The notes beneath the pieces were generated by a model. That model had not been told where the DNA came from, made no database searches, and worked only from the letters and a program-made list of their open reading frames with translations. DNA of 64,000 bases from Pyrocephalus nanus (taxonomy: Eukaryota > Chordata > Aves > Passeriformes > Tyrannidae). Below, piece by piece: positions 35,461 to 47,337 of this stretch. The DNA lies in the NCBI GenBank assembly GCA_038380795.1, contig CM076280.1:9225501-9289500 (forward strand), given 5' to 3'. The position numbers were made by a program, and so were the translations under genes. Numbering within the stretch: the stretch's first letter is position 1; each line of letters opens with the position of its first letter.

Positions 35461-36937
35461 TTATGAAAACAAGCAATGACAGACTGAGGGTGACAGATCT
35501 GTCTGCTCCTGGAAGGGCTGCTGTTCTATCCCTCCACTCCCAATGTCCCATCTCCCATGGAGAAGTCCCTCATGGATAGAATCCACCCAGTGCCACCATT
35601 CCTGCTCCTGAGCCACGTGCCTTCAGCTCCTGGCCTGGGAGCAGGATGGTAGGAAATGCCACATCAGAAACATTCCAGCTACCAAGGAAAATGATCTGGG
35701 GATTGGGAAAAGTGCAGACTCCAGTTGTTCTTCGTGGGTTTTGCATTTTTTCCTGGTGAGGTACCGTGCTCAAAACCCATCGTGCTCCATGTGGTCAGCA
35801 TTTCACCATAAACAGAGCGGTTGCACGTTGTTAAATTATCATTAGCTCAGCTACCACTGGGAAGGTTGTGTCAGCTCCTCCAGCAGAGCTAAACCAAACA
35901 CCCACTCTGTGCATGAGCTTTTGGGTGAGTGTGGATGGTGGCACTCCAAGAAAATGCCCTGTGTCCCCTCTGTCCCCCCAGGCACTGACTCTTCCTCCCC
36001 CCCAGCCAGTGGAGAGGAGTCCGAGCAGCCTCGGTGGAGGGAATTATTTGCAAAGACATGGGTTGAACTTGTGGATCCTGAGCAGAGGCCAAATTGTCTC
36101 AGACTTCAATACATGCCTTCATTCCCCAAGTTGTGTCAGCCCATCCTAAGTTGAAGAAGCCGCTGCCAAAGGAAATCTGGATGCGAATTTTGGATTCCAA
36201 AGCCCGAAGCTGGCAATAGTTGTATCAAGAAATATGAAAGAATTCGGGAAGATTTTCATGACTAATTTTTTTCTGCTTGGATACAGCTCATGCTGTTCAG
36301 GTGCTCCAACATCAACACCAATTTTGTGAGGTATTTTTATGGCATTTTGCTGCTGGAAAAAAGGTCATTACTTTATCAGGAATGATCCATAGAAAGAGCT
36401 CGTAGCGAATCCAGATTCTCCTCCCCATCCAAGGGGCATCCATCAAAACAAAGTTAGGACTAGAAGCAGCTGTGAGCCTCAGCCTGAACCTGGAGTGCCC
36501 ATCCCACTGCTGTTGGGGAAGGAGGAGACAGCCAAGAAACGTGGCAGTCTCCAGCCGTAATCTCCAGCCCTGCCACGGAGCTGCCACAGCTGCTCACAGT
36601 GTGTTATCACCACTGGGTGGAAACGTGCCCTGCATCCCAGGCCCAGCTCACTGACCTCCCCACACCTCCTCAGCCCAAGTTCAAGGCTGCAACTCCCTCA
36701 GCAGCCCAGGCAGGTCTCATCCTCTGCAATTAACAGTTATTGTCAGCCAAGGGTGTGTATATTCCATCTGTGACACGATCTGGTGACAGCTACCTCCCCT
36801 TGCAGGGCAGGGGATGTCGAACGAGACAAAACATCCCGTTCCCTCTCCTCCCTCGTTAAAATAAATGTCATATACTCTGATCAACCCCTGTGTACATGCA
36901 CATAGCCAGCAGGAGAAAATCAAACATCAAAAGCAAG

Positions 36938-36954
36938 AAAAAAAAAAAAAAAAA
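36938..36954. repeat. A17 run
   Basis: Seventeen A followed by 'gacaacaaacc'. Confidence 0.95.
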
Positions 36955-37440
36955 GACAACAAACCCTGAACAGGATATTGACATCAATAGGAGTTCTGTG
37001 GAGAGAGATGAAATGTAAAATTGAGTCACAATCCAGCTGATGGAAGTTAAAGACGCCGTTAACCCTTGAGCAGATCCACTGCTGACATGAAAGGGAAAGC
37101 TCAGGGCTGCTTGTTCTTACACAGGCACCTGGGCTGTGCTTTCCTTAGGAATCTGGAGGGAATTTGGCACTTGGATTCCTTGGAAAGCCAAACACATAGT
37201 GCCTTAAGTTCCCTGGGAATTGGCACTTTAATCACTGTTACAGATCCAACGTGTCATTGGGGAAAAAGCCAATTTCCTTCGTTTTTCTCTCACCGTAATT
37301 TTTCCATTGCTTCTTTCCTAATGGAAAGACTTCTTTGTTCCAGTGATGAACAGGGGGGAAAAAAATATGATAAAGGAAAAAGAGAGCAAAGGTGCAGGAC
37401 AAAGTTTTCTGCCAGATTTTTTGGTTTGGGATGAGAAATT

Positions 37441-37461
37441 AAAAAAAAAAAAAAAAAAAAA
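37441..37461. repeat. A21 run
   Basis: Twenty-one A after 'gatgagaaatt'. No upstream retroposon body recognised. Confidence 0.95.
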
Positions 37462-38118
37462 GAACTAAAAGAAGTTCCCGACGGAGAATTCCTGGCAGCT
37501 TTAATGTCACGACCTCTGACCTTTGGCCACGTCAGCCAAAAAGCTCCTGCAGACACTCTGACGTATTCCCAGCACTGTGGTCTGGGCACTGGGTCTGGAT
37601 TAATCCACCCTCAAAGAAGCAAAGCTCAAGCTGGGAAATCAGAGCCCAAATCCAGTTCTGGGGGGGGTCAGCAATCCAACCCCACTCCCACTGGCTTGGA
37701 CACCCCAAATGATGACTGTGCCCTAAGGGGACATGACCTCCAGCTGCAACCTTAAATGCCTGTGATGTTCATATTTATCCTTAGAAAACTCATTTTATTT
37801 TCTTAACATCTCTTTTTTGTTTATTTTAAGAAATAATCAGCCGTAGAATTTGTATTAAGGACAGTCTCTTCTTGCACATTTTTTTCTGACAGAACAAAGG
37901 GATTTATTTCTGCAGTGAAGAAATAGCAAAATAACTTGTAAAGACAACTGTAATTCCATCTATTTGAAGTTGTTTCTCGCTCTGCAGCAGCCCCAGATAA
38001 CTTCAGAAGTGAGTTTAGAAGAGATTTTTATCTCATTGCCTGGATAAGCATCTCCTTGACTTTATCCTTGGTTTCTCAACATGAGGCTGTTGTCGAAATA
38101 ACAGGAAGCGACATCATC

Positions 38119-38176
38119 AAATCATAGAATTATTAAGGTTGGAAAAGACATCTAAGATCATTGAGTCCAAACCCCC
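38119..38176 (-). mobile_element. CR1 LINE tail stub, different subfamily
   Basis: Reads 'aatcatagaattattaagg', 'ttggaaaagacatctaag' and 'atcattgagtccaaacccc'. This is the classic 'ATCATTGAGTCCAACC'-type CR1 3' end in reverse. It differs from the 'gggaccttaaagatcatc..tccaacccc' type of the other copies, so it belongs to another CR1 subfamily. No upstream CR1 body is seen beyond it. Confidence 0.88.
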
Positions 38177-38563
38177 AGGTCCAAATTCGCCCCAAGATTT
38201 GGGATGAAAACCTGGCTGTCTGGCAGGGGACCCTTCTCCCCAGAGCAGATCCATCCCATGGGCTTTCATGCCGTGGATGAAAATCCGGGAGAGACTCAAA
38301 AGTTTTGCTGGGTCTGGACACCCCCACCACTTCAGGGGACAAGAGTGTACAGTGAAGCCTGGATGGAATAAAGCAGAATAACTCTGTGCTGAGGCTTCCT
38401 GGAGCAGGGCAGGGTGAGCAGGTCCCATCCCTGCCACAGGCAGACTCATTCCCACCAGGACTTGGGTCTGACCCTCAGCCGCTCCATCTGCTCTGGCGGT
38501 GCCAGTTGTTAACCAGCACCACTTGCTTGGCCTGAGCTGACCCGGCCTGTACCTGGAAGCAAT

Positions 38564-38601
38564 GAAGCAAAGAGGCCACAAAGAAGCAAAGAGGCCACGA
38601 A
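38564..38601. repeat. 19-bp tandem duplication
   Basis: 'gaagcaaagaggccacaaa' is followed directly by 'gaagcaaagaggccacgaa', one mismatch. Confidence 0.93.
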
Positions 38602-40255
38602 GGCAAAGGGATTGTTATTCAACAAGTTTGAAGAGGAGGGGGAAAGGCAATTTGCACCATCATTCCGAGGTTTCCAGGCTGCTGATGCCCAGAGCTCCCC
38701 ATGCCTGATCCAGGAGCTCAACCTCTGTCCCCTGTGCATCCACAGCTGCCTTCAGGTTAGAGTGTTCAACTTGCATTTCTTCTCCTGTTCTGCTGAAACA
38801 GCCTTAATTTTTCCCTGTTGCAGCAGGATTAGGACAAAGTTGATAAACTGCAGGTTTTTCCCGCACGTGAGCTCAGGCCAAGTCCCATCTGAGCCACGCT
38901 GCGGACCTGGGCATTAACAAGCAGAGCGGTTGGGTTTGGATTTGAACTTTTGGAACAAAAAAGGGCAGGCAGGGGGCTGGGGGTGCTCAGCTCCAAGCAG
39001 GATGAGCCGTGGGTGCATTCCCAGTCCCAGCTCTGCCCCTCAGCCCCGGGATGCTGGTATATCACAGGGGCGATGACACAGGACATATGGAGCTTTGCGT
39101 TTCTACATAGATTTTCAAAAAGCTATTTAAGACATTCCTTCGCACCGAGTAATGTGCTGGAAAGGATCCAGGCTCGGGGATGTTTCTATAAACACGTCAT
39201 CTCTTGCTGCTCTTCTACCCCTTTCTCTGAGAGCTGAAGGATATGGTGTTTCCCCCTCGTGCTGTCACTTGGATGTCACTTAAGAGTTTGCTGGTCCATT
39301 AAAGCACAATTTTTCATTCTTAATCAGCTTTCAAGGCAGTGCAGACCACGTCAGAAAACCTCGGGGTCTGCAGCTCTTCATAGAGTCTGTGCCTCGAGGA
39401 GATGATTTCCTAGAAACAGCCTTCGATTTCTCCAGCTATGAAAACATTCCTGGTACATCCTGTGTGTGTGGAGATGATTAGACACAGCACACACACCCAT
39501 TTAGATTGTTTTTCCTAGCTTTTTTGTTTGTTTGAATTGTTAACTTGAGATAGGTGACATTTCCTCACAATACTAGAAAACAACCAGAAAATGCAGGTTC
39601 TGAAATACCAGAGAGCTTAAAAAATGTGCATTGAGCCTCCAATTTCCATAATCCAGGAAAAGGTGAACACACAAAGTTTTTTTGAAACAGCAAGTTGGTA
39701 GAAAAAAGCTATAGGTCTGTATTTCTATAAACCAGCAAACAAATACACAGGATTGTTGAAAATATCAAATCCGTTAGGTTGGGATTTTTGCTTTAAAAAG
39801 AACAAATATTTTAAAGCTTTGACTCAAACCTGGCTGCTTTCTTTAAACCCAGACAGATGTATTCCAGTTGGGAAGGATCTATTCCAAACAAAATTTGAAT
39901 GTTTTCCCACAACATCTACATTGCCAAAAAGCCAAATTTTGGTTGTTACAGCCTGATATTCAAATCCACCCTTAATTGAGTCTGAAACTACAACAGTGGC
40001 TTATTTCCTACAGAGGAAAAACTCAGTGTTTAAATACAGTGGGACAAGGTATGGAAAAGCTTTCCTTGTCTCTGATGAACTGGAATCAGCCTCTGTCCCC
40101 AGTAGCCCAGGGATACCCAGAGCATCCTGAAGACTATGCTAAAAGTAGGGATCCAGCAGTGAGACTGACTGAAAACCACTATTTTTACAAAATAGTTTGC
40201 ATCTCTAAAATGCAAATATTTCAGAGAAAAGATATTTTTTGGAAAACACATATTT

Positions 40256-40310
40256 AAAAAAAAAAAAAAAAAAGGATTTTCCCCCAAAATAAACACATTT
40301 TGGGGAAAAA
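40256..40310. other. A19 run followed by strong stem-loop
   Basis: Nineteen A (40256-40274) precede an inverted repeat. The left arm 'ttttcccccaaaat' (40278-40291) and right arm 'attttggggaaaa' (40298-40310) pair over 13 bp with one bulged C around a 6-nt loop 'aaacac'. Both arms are made of homopolymer blocks. Confidence 0.88.
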
Positions 40311-41214
40311 AATTCTGCAGGGGTGGGGTGGTGGTTTCTCATACAGGGCGGAATAGCCAGTGGAAATGGGAACCACCCCAGAGCACATACTGGGAAAGTG
40401 GGGGAGAGCCTGATCCAGGTCTAACTGCCCTCCAGGGTCTATCCACTGCATTCTCTCCTGTTGGATCTACTCAGCTGGAGTCAAAAAGACACAAATGTTG
40501 TAGAGCCAAGGCCCTGGGGCTGAGGACTCTAAGCTGAGTCACCCTCCACCCCTGTGCTCTCTCCCAGGGAAGTGGTAATGGATGGAGAGCAAATGCCATG
40601 GTCGTGACCTTGCCACTGCTGCAGTTCCTGCTCTCTCCCCAGCCCAGTCCAACAATTTGCCTCATGGCCAGGAAATCATTCTCACAGCCTTTAACTTACA
40701 TTTTTAGTGAAGTTTTCAGAGCTCTCCCTCCGTGCACACAGAAATGACCATCTCTGGTCTAAATTCTTGGTCAAATCACTCAGAGTGAGCAGCTCGTGTT
40801 GGTGCTGCACCTTTGTCTTCCTGCTCATGCAATGAGCATAAAAGGAGATGGTGACTTCACTGACCCTAATTAAGACTTTATAATTAACACAAAATCTCCA
40901 GGATTAATTTTTTTGCAGTGCTGACCTGGCTCTGCTGCTCCAGTAACACCTGAAGCCTCCCTGAGGCTCAGGATTTCTTGGTGCTGCCCTAAATGAGGGC
41001 ATCAACAGAAGGGATTTAGGATTCTTGAATGAGGATGTGCAACCTGGACCTTTGCTTGTGTCCAGAACATCCCCCCAAGAGCTGTGCTGCAAGGAAGTGG
41101 AAGTTATGTCCCCTATTTCCTTGCCCTATAGCATCTATAGGTGTCTCAGGGGGATATGGTGGCTCCTTCACCCCACAACAACCCATCACAAGGGTCTAGT
41201 AATTTTTAGATAGT

Positions 41215-41560
41215 CCAACCAGCAAAGAGCTACACAAACCCTGCTCATTGCCCATTAGGATCTGCTTAATTAGAGTCAGAAGCATCAGACAATAAGGTAG
41301 GGCCATGTTTCTATTTTACTCTAAAATTTCAACAATGTCTTTACAGCTGAGATAAGCAGGTTGTGCTCTCTCCCTTTGCCAGCACAAAGCATTTCTTTTA
41401 ATAGATCTTCATCTTTTCCCCCAGAAATACAGAGTGAACGTGTGTAATCAGAGCAGGAGTCACATGTCTGAATTCAGAGAGGAATTCCAATAGATGCAGT
41501 TTACATTCAGAGCAGCCTGGAGTTAAATCTAGGGGCTGGATCCAGATACTTCCAATTTTA
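41215..41560. promoter_or_regulatory. Regulatory-looking AT-rich block
   Basis: Repeat-free sequence with TTAATTA (41266-41272), an E-box CAGCTG (41344-41349) and GATAAG (41351-41356) one base after it. The function is unproven. Confidence 0.2.
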
Positions 41561-42542
41561 TTTAAAATGTTAATCGGAATCTGGGAGCTTTTTACTTTAA
41601 GGAACAGGGGAATCTCAGAGTGCCCCGTTTTGCACAGTTTCCACTAGTCATGAGAACTGGCCTCCCAGTTTAATTTATGTTGTGAGAATCCCTCACTGCA
41701 TGATGCCTCTGTTTCCAGATATTCTTAACAGAGCTGGAGTGTCCTTCCATGTGTTCCGGTGGAAAGTAACCATAAATCAAACATGCTTCTGGGATGATTG
41801 CAAAACTTCCATGAAACTTGACTCACAGTCTAAAAATGTGCCTGTGGAATGGTGGTTGCATCATGTAGGTGCTGCAAAGCAAACAGAAACTGAGGAACCT
41901 CCTCTCCTCATCCACACTCTTCCCTGCAGCACTGCTGCCACGCATTTCCTCCCCCAGGGATTGGGAAACACTGGAAATACATCTCCAGGAATCTGCAGTG
42001 CTCCTCTCCTTCTCTGCTTCCACTTTTCTTAGCAGCAAAGGGGTCACTTTTTCAAGCAGGGGTTCAAGAGCTCAGTTTCAGCTCCTGAGTGGAGGAGAAT
42101 AACGGGGAAGGGAGAGGAGAAACATCTGGAGGCTGGTGCGTGGCAGCCTGGCCTCCACTTCCAGGGAGCAGCCTTTGGAGAGGAAATTCCCTTGTGGATA
42201 GCTGATAGGAGTGTTTGCTCAGGGGGGAGCAGTGGGCCTGGGCAGGGGGGTGGAAATTCCTGAATGCCAAGTCAAATACAGGGAAAAAAAATCTGGATTC
42301 TGCAAGAAAATAATCTCCACTGGAGTGAGGCAGTCAACTTCTGGCTGGGCACTGGGATGGGCAGCTAGGGTGGTGATGTGAGGTCCTGGAAAGAAGCATG
42401 TCCTGCTGTTCTGGCATCCTGCATCCCTGGGGTCCATGCCTGGTCCATGCTTTCCCTCTGGCATGGCTGTTTTGCATGGCCAGCTCTCCATTTTGGGAGT
42501 CACCTTGCACCATCTTCCAGCTTCTTTATGGCATGGAACAAG

Positions 42543-42591
42543 TAGAGAGGGAAAAAAACAAGGAAAAAGGAGAAAGAAAAGAAAAAAAAGC
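42543..42591. repeat. Purine-rich tract
   Basis: Almost only A and G, with A7 and A8 runs and a single C near 42559. Confidence 0.88.
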
Positions 42592-42937
42592 AAACCAACA
42601 CTATTTTCTGTGACCCTTCCCTGGCTTCTGCTCCCCAAAAAAATCCTGGCATCCACAACCATCAGGTCTTTGATTGGACAACATTTTAATTTGGGCTGTA
42701 TTAAAACAGCATGTTTTTCCATGAACAGCCTCAGCACAGAGGGGGAAGAGGAGGCTCACAAGAACCTCTTCAGCTTGAGAGTCCCAACGTGTGCCCCAGA
42801 TGCCCTCACGACATCTCTGACAGGCAGACCAGTTGATTTAAAAGGGGGCAGGGGGGCTCAGTTAATTGAAACCAGGGGTTTATGATAACCAAGTGTCCTA
42901 CATCTTGTGCATCTCCCAGAGATGGCAATGCAGACTG

Positions 42938-42973
42938 TAAAGAAAAAAAGAAAAAAAAAAAAAGAAAAGAGAA
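42938..42973. repeat. A-rich purine tract
   Basis: A-runs of 7, 13 and 4 separated by single G, ending in 'gagaaataataatg'. Confidence 0.9.
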
Positions 42974-43688
42974 ATAATAATGCTATGTCCGTTTCCACGG
43001 AGAGATCAAAGGATCTCCTGGAAAGAAGAGCCCACTTGTCCCTTGAATACATCTGGGCTGCAGACAGCCCCTGGAAAAGCCCATTTCATTCATTCATGAG
43101 GCCGAGGAATGCTGTCTGGGTGCTTTGAAAAGTGCAAGGGCTGGTTGAGGGAGGAGAAGGCTCTGTGTAAAGGCAGCTGAGGGACCTCAACATGGCTTTT
43201 GTGACCAGCCATGGCCAGGTCTCCTCACCCTCCTCTGCTCTGTGCTTTTAGCACAAGAATCAACTGGTGCTGTGGTACTTGGAACACTGCCTGGGGTCTG
43301 AAATGGGAGATAACTGAGGAGTAGGAGATCCAGGGTGGCAAACACCCCAGTACTGGGAAGCCAAAGCTCCCCATAATTCCTGGGATACCTCAGGGTGAAC
43401 AGCACTCTCGAAACTATTCCCTTTCTTTGGATAATTAAGGCCCAGGAACCGACGTGCTCCTTGAAAGCATCTTGGCAGAAGCACGTTTCTTCCCCCAGAC
43501 AGTGTCCTGTGAGGTGGCTCTGCCCACACCTGCTCTCAGCTTGGATTTGGACCAGGGCTGGTGGGTGCAGTGAAGCTTCCCCTGCAGTGGAGGAGATGCT
43601 GTCAGGATGAATCAGGATCATCCCAGCTCTTCCTCTTGGGATCGCCCCGACACGTTCCCCTGCAGAACATCTGCTCCTGCACACCCAG

Positions 43689-43712
43689 CTGCTGCTGCTG
43701 CTGCTGCTGCTG
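43689..43712. repeat. (CTG)8 microsatellite
   Basis: Eight uninterrupted CTG triplets. It sits in short unremarkable open frames on the plus strand (Ala or Cys runs) that I consider noncoding. Confidence 0.95.
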
Positions 43713-43933
43713 GGGCCACGCTCACCTCCCTGCTCCTGGGGCTCTCACCTCATCCAAACGGCCCCATGTGTCCAAGAGCCACTTACACAACACCTTTGGC
43801 TCTTAAGCAGGGAGAGATTCCCTTCATTTCTAAGTTATCACCGTACCTGCAGTAAAGGAAATGGCAGTGCCCGAGCACCAGGTGATCTGAAGGTGCCTTT
43901 GGTGGATTGCAACTGAAAAAGGGTAGTTTCAGA

Positions 43934-44092
43934 TGAGATATTAATAAGAAATCCTTCCCTGTGAGGGTGGGGAGGCCCTGGCACAGGTTGCCCAGAGAAG
44001 CTGTGGCTGTCCCTGGATCCCTAGAAGTGTCCAAGGTCAGGTTGGACAGGGCTTGGAGCAATTTGGGATAGTGGAATATATCCCATGGCAAA
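43934..44092 (+). mobile_element. CR1 LINE 3' fragment
   Basis: Forward CR1 from 'gagatattaataagaaatcc' through 'ggccctggcacaggttgcc', 'tggatccctagaagtgtcc' and 'ttggacagggcttggagca' to 'atatcccatggcaaac'. The last ~60 bp and the tail are missing. Confidence 0.94.
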
Positions 44093-44722
44093 CACAGCTC
44101 AGACACCTGAGCCCTCATTTCCTCCCACAGCCATGGGACCAGCCCTTTTCCTCAGCAGAGGGTGAATCCCACCACAGGATAAATTAAAAATAACATGGAC
44201 GTGATTAGTGTAAATTAGAAGCAGAATATGGAGGCGAAAGGAGAGATTTCTGCCTCCAAAGTTGCTCCTCAATTTGGCTCTTCTCTGTTGCCTCCAAGGA
44301 TGCCTCTGTCCCTTGCTCATGAAGGTATTTCTGAGGAAAAAAGGAGAAGGTCTGGATGATTTTGGAAAGCATCTCATTGCAGCAGATGGTAAATATATAT
44401 TTTTTTCATTCTCCTGGGAAGATGCCCTGTGAATCACCTAACAGGGCTTTATTGCTTTCTTCTGCATCCCCTGGCAAATTTCTGAGTGCAAAAACTCTGT
44501 TTTGTTTGCATTTGTAATGAGGCATTTGGAAACATCTGCCAACAGCTCAGCTTCCCAAGCCCACTTTCATTTACGGGTATTTCAAACAGCAATTAAAATT
44601 ACAGACCATCTTCTCATACTTCCACGAGCAAAAACTGGGGAATGGCCTCTAGAAATCCGGAGTAACTGAAAGCAGAGCTTGCTCCTATGCTTTGACAAGA
44701 GTTATTGTGAATACAAAATACA

Positions 44723-44757
44723 GAAAAAAAAAACCAAAAAACCAAAAAACAACCAAA
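44723..44757. repeat. A/C-rich tract with (CCAAAAAA) units
   Basis: 'aaccaaaaaaccaaaaaaca' follows A10. Similar in style to the tracts at 24946 and 63322. Confidence 0.9.
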
Positions 44758-45461
44758 CTTTAATAAATGCGTAGCACTGAGTGGATAGTTTTGTTAAACA
44801 TTTATGAGATATTGGAAAATTCAAGTCCAGCCCTCATGTTTCATCAGCTGCAGCTAAATGCTCCAGCACAGATGGACAGGACCCAGATGGCAACCTCGGC
44901 TCTGGAATTTGTCTCTGCCCTGGACCATATGCTGCTCCGAAGGGAAGAGGACACGGAGCTCGCTTTGAAGCCTGGGCTGGGATGCTCTGAGGGTGGATGG
45001 TGCCACATGGACACTCAGAGCTCCTCATCTGCATGTGACCAACGCATGAACTGAGTCCTGGTGACATGGCAGGGACGTGGGGCTGTGTGCTCAGGGAGAT
45101 GCATCCCACCAAGGAGCAGGGAGTGTCCCAGGGAGCTGAGGGTGTTCCCACTGGGACTTTGTGATGTCATTACTGGGATGGTGAATAAGGCAAATGGGGG
45201 TGTCACCAGAGCAAGGCAAGCTTTTAGGATGCTGTTATCAGAGTGAGAAAGCTTTGGGGGTTTGGGATGAGCATCTTCCTAAAAGTAGGGAGGTTTTCTT
45301 CTTTCCTTTATGCAGGATGTGAAATCTGAGCAAGCACCTTCAGCAACAGCCTTTACAGTGACTGTTTTTGTCTCCTTCCCGAGAAGCTGCTGCTCTCCAT
45401 GTAGGAATCAGCCTTCTTGATGCCTTCCACATTCCCATGACATATTCTGTTTGAGGTGCCA

Positions 45462-45511
45462 AGCTTTGGATGAGTAACATTCCCCAACTGTGCCTCAGTT
45501 TGACCATCTCC
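45462..45511 (+). mobile_element. possible MIR remnant
   Basis: The stretch 'ctttggatgagtaacattcc' followed by 'aactgtgcctcagtttgacc' and 'atctcc' follows the MIR order of CTTGGGCAAGTTACTTAACC then CTGTGCCTCAGTTTCCTCATCTG. The match is about 50 bp with no recognisable flank, so chance resemblance cannot be excluded. Confidence 0.4.
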
Positions 45512-47105
45512 TGGTGAGCCAACCAGCAGAACCAGTGCAGGAGGAGGAGCAGGAGGGTTCCCAGGCACAGCCCTAATTGCTGAGTTTTCACCCTCACCCC
45601 TGCTGTGTCTGTCTTGGCACATGGTGGCAAACTGGGGACAAGGCTGCCTTGCTTCAGCACAGAGGAGCACTTTTAATGAACCCCTCAGGCCCCAGATCAG
45701 AGACAGGATTTGGGGATAACAAGATACAAGTGGATGCCTGATAGAGACACTGATGGCTGGTGGAGAAACCATAAGAGGGGGAACAAACAGATTTAATCAA
45801 GCGGTGTTTGCCCACCTCCATTTTCCTTTGCTCCTGGGCACAGGGTGCAGCTCATGGCAAACTCCAGAAGACCTTCTGCATTGGCATCTGCTGTCCTTGG
45901 AAAGGCAGAGCAGCTGGGTGGGCTCCATCCCACCCTGCACTGTAATTCCCAACTCCCTTCCCTGGGCTGGGACCAGACAAGGCCTTCAGAGAGCCCTGTG
46001 CTCTGCTTATGTTTCAGAGACATATGTTTTTAAAGGTAGCAGATGTTAGAGAATGCTGTTTGCCAACTCTCTCTGGTTTAACCACTGCTCTGGGAGCTTT
46101 TCCCTTATTTATTACCTTTGAAAAGCAGGAGTGGGGGATCAGCCTTCATGGAGATGTAGATTATTGATCCCCCTTTTTCATCCTTCCCTTGCATTACACA
46201 ATTGTTTCTCCTTTTTCCAACCCTCTGGCATCACCGTGGGCACCCGGATGTGGGCAGTGAGGGCAGAGTTGAACCCTTCCTTTCCCATTTTTCCCCTCCT
46301 GTTCCCCATCTCACATTTTGGCATGGCTCTGATGGAGAAGTAGAGAGGCCTTTTTATTGCACACACAGCTCTGTGTATCTTTTCCTTAGCATTTGTTTTT
46401 CCTAGATATACATGTGTTTATCCACAGCCATTTCTACAGTCAGAGATGTTAATTTGGCATCATATGTGGAAAGTCTTAGACATCTGATCAGAATCAGTAC
46501 AAGCTTCTGGGAGCTGCTTGCCAGCTGAAGGAGAAAGAAGGGCCAATATTAAAAAGAAGCCTTTCCTTAATAAATGTAAGTACTGCAAACATAAACACTT
46601 AAAAATGCTATTAGCTGTATTTGGAAAATTCTGGCAAATCAATAAAGTGTGGAGGTGAAAGAGTCAAGCAGAGGCAATGAAATACAAGCTTGGTTTGTTT
46701 TTTTTTTTTATTTTGAGTGCCCTGAGAGATCCAGACTTTAAAAACCCATGTCCCAGTCTGCAAGGCTGGTTTTCTTTGTGCAACCTACAGTATTTGCTTT
46801 GGGCATGACCCAAAGTCCCTCAAAGTCGTGGTGATGGGCTGCAGTGGTGCTTCACTCAAGCACTTATTGCTGCATGAGGCACAGATTGCTCAGCCCTGGG
46901 GCAGAGAACATCTCTAGGAGGCCTCAAGCCACGGTGACGCCCATGAAATGCCACCAGATGAGGGCTTGGCAGCTGTTCTTCAACAATTCATGTCTAGGAC
47001 TGAGGTGGAAACCTCTGAGCCAGTCCTTCCTGCACACCTTCTTTAGGTTTATCCTGGACCAGGCAGTTGGGCCGTTAGGGGATTCTCACATCTGGTCTGG
47101 TTGAG

Positions 47106-47337
47106 GTGAGATATTGGGAAGAAATTCTTCCCTATGAGGCTGGGGAGGCCCTGGCACAGGATGCCCAGGGAAGCTGTGGCTGCCTCTGGATCCCTGGAAG
47201 TGTCCAAGGCCAGGTTGGACAGGGCTTGGAGCAACCTGGGCTTGTGGAATATATCCCTGCCCATGGCAGGGGGGTGGAACTGGACGGTTTTTAAGGTCCT
47301 TTCTGACCCAAACCAGACTGTTTTTGTATGATCCCAA
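47106..47337 (+). mobile_element. CR1 LINE 3' end
   Basis: Forward CR1 from 'gtgagatattgggaagaaat' to the 'aggtcctttctgacccaaac' segment, with a degraded tail at 47325-47337. It is the same subfamily as the copy at 49880 and collinear with it over its whole length. Confidence 0.95.

Larger units (their letters stand above)
35461..43933. other. Anonymous sequence
   Basis: Holds poly-A runs, one CR1 stub, the 19-bp duplication, the stem-loop and the (CTG)8 tract listed separately. About 37770-38060 and 39260-39480 are repeat-free and AT-leaning but carry no distinctive motif. No exon recognised. Confidence 0.5.

Noticed and set aside
38180..38600. Possible retroviral LTR next to the CR1 stub
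   Set aside because: I could not find terminal TG..CA ends, a primer-binding site, a duplicated partner or a polyadenylation signal.
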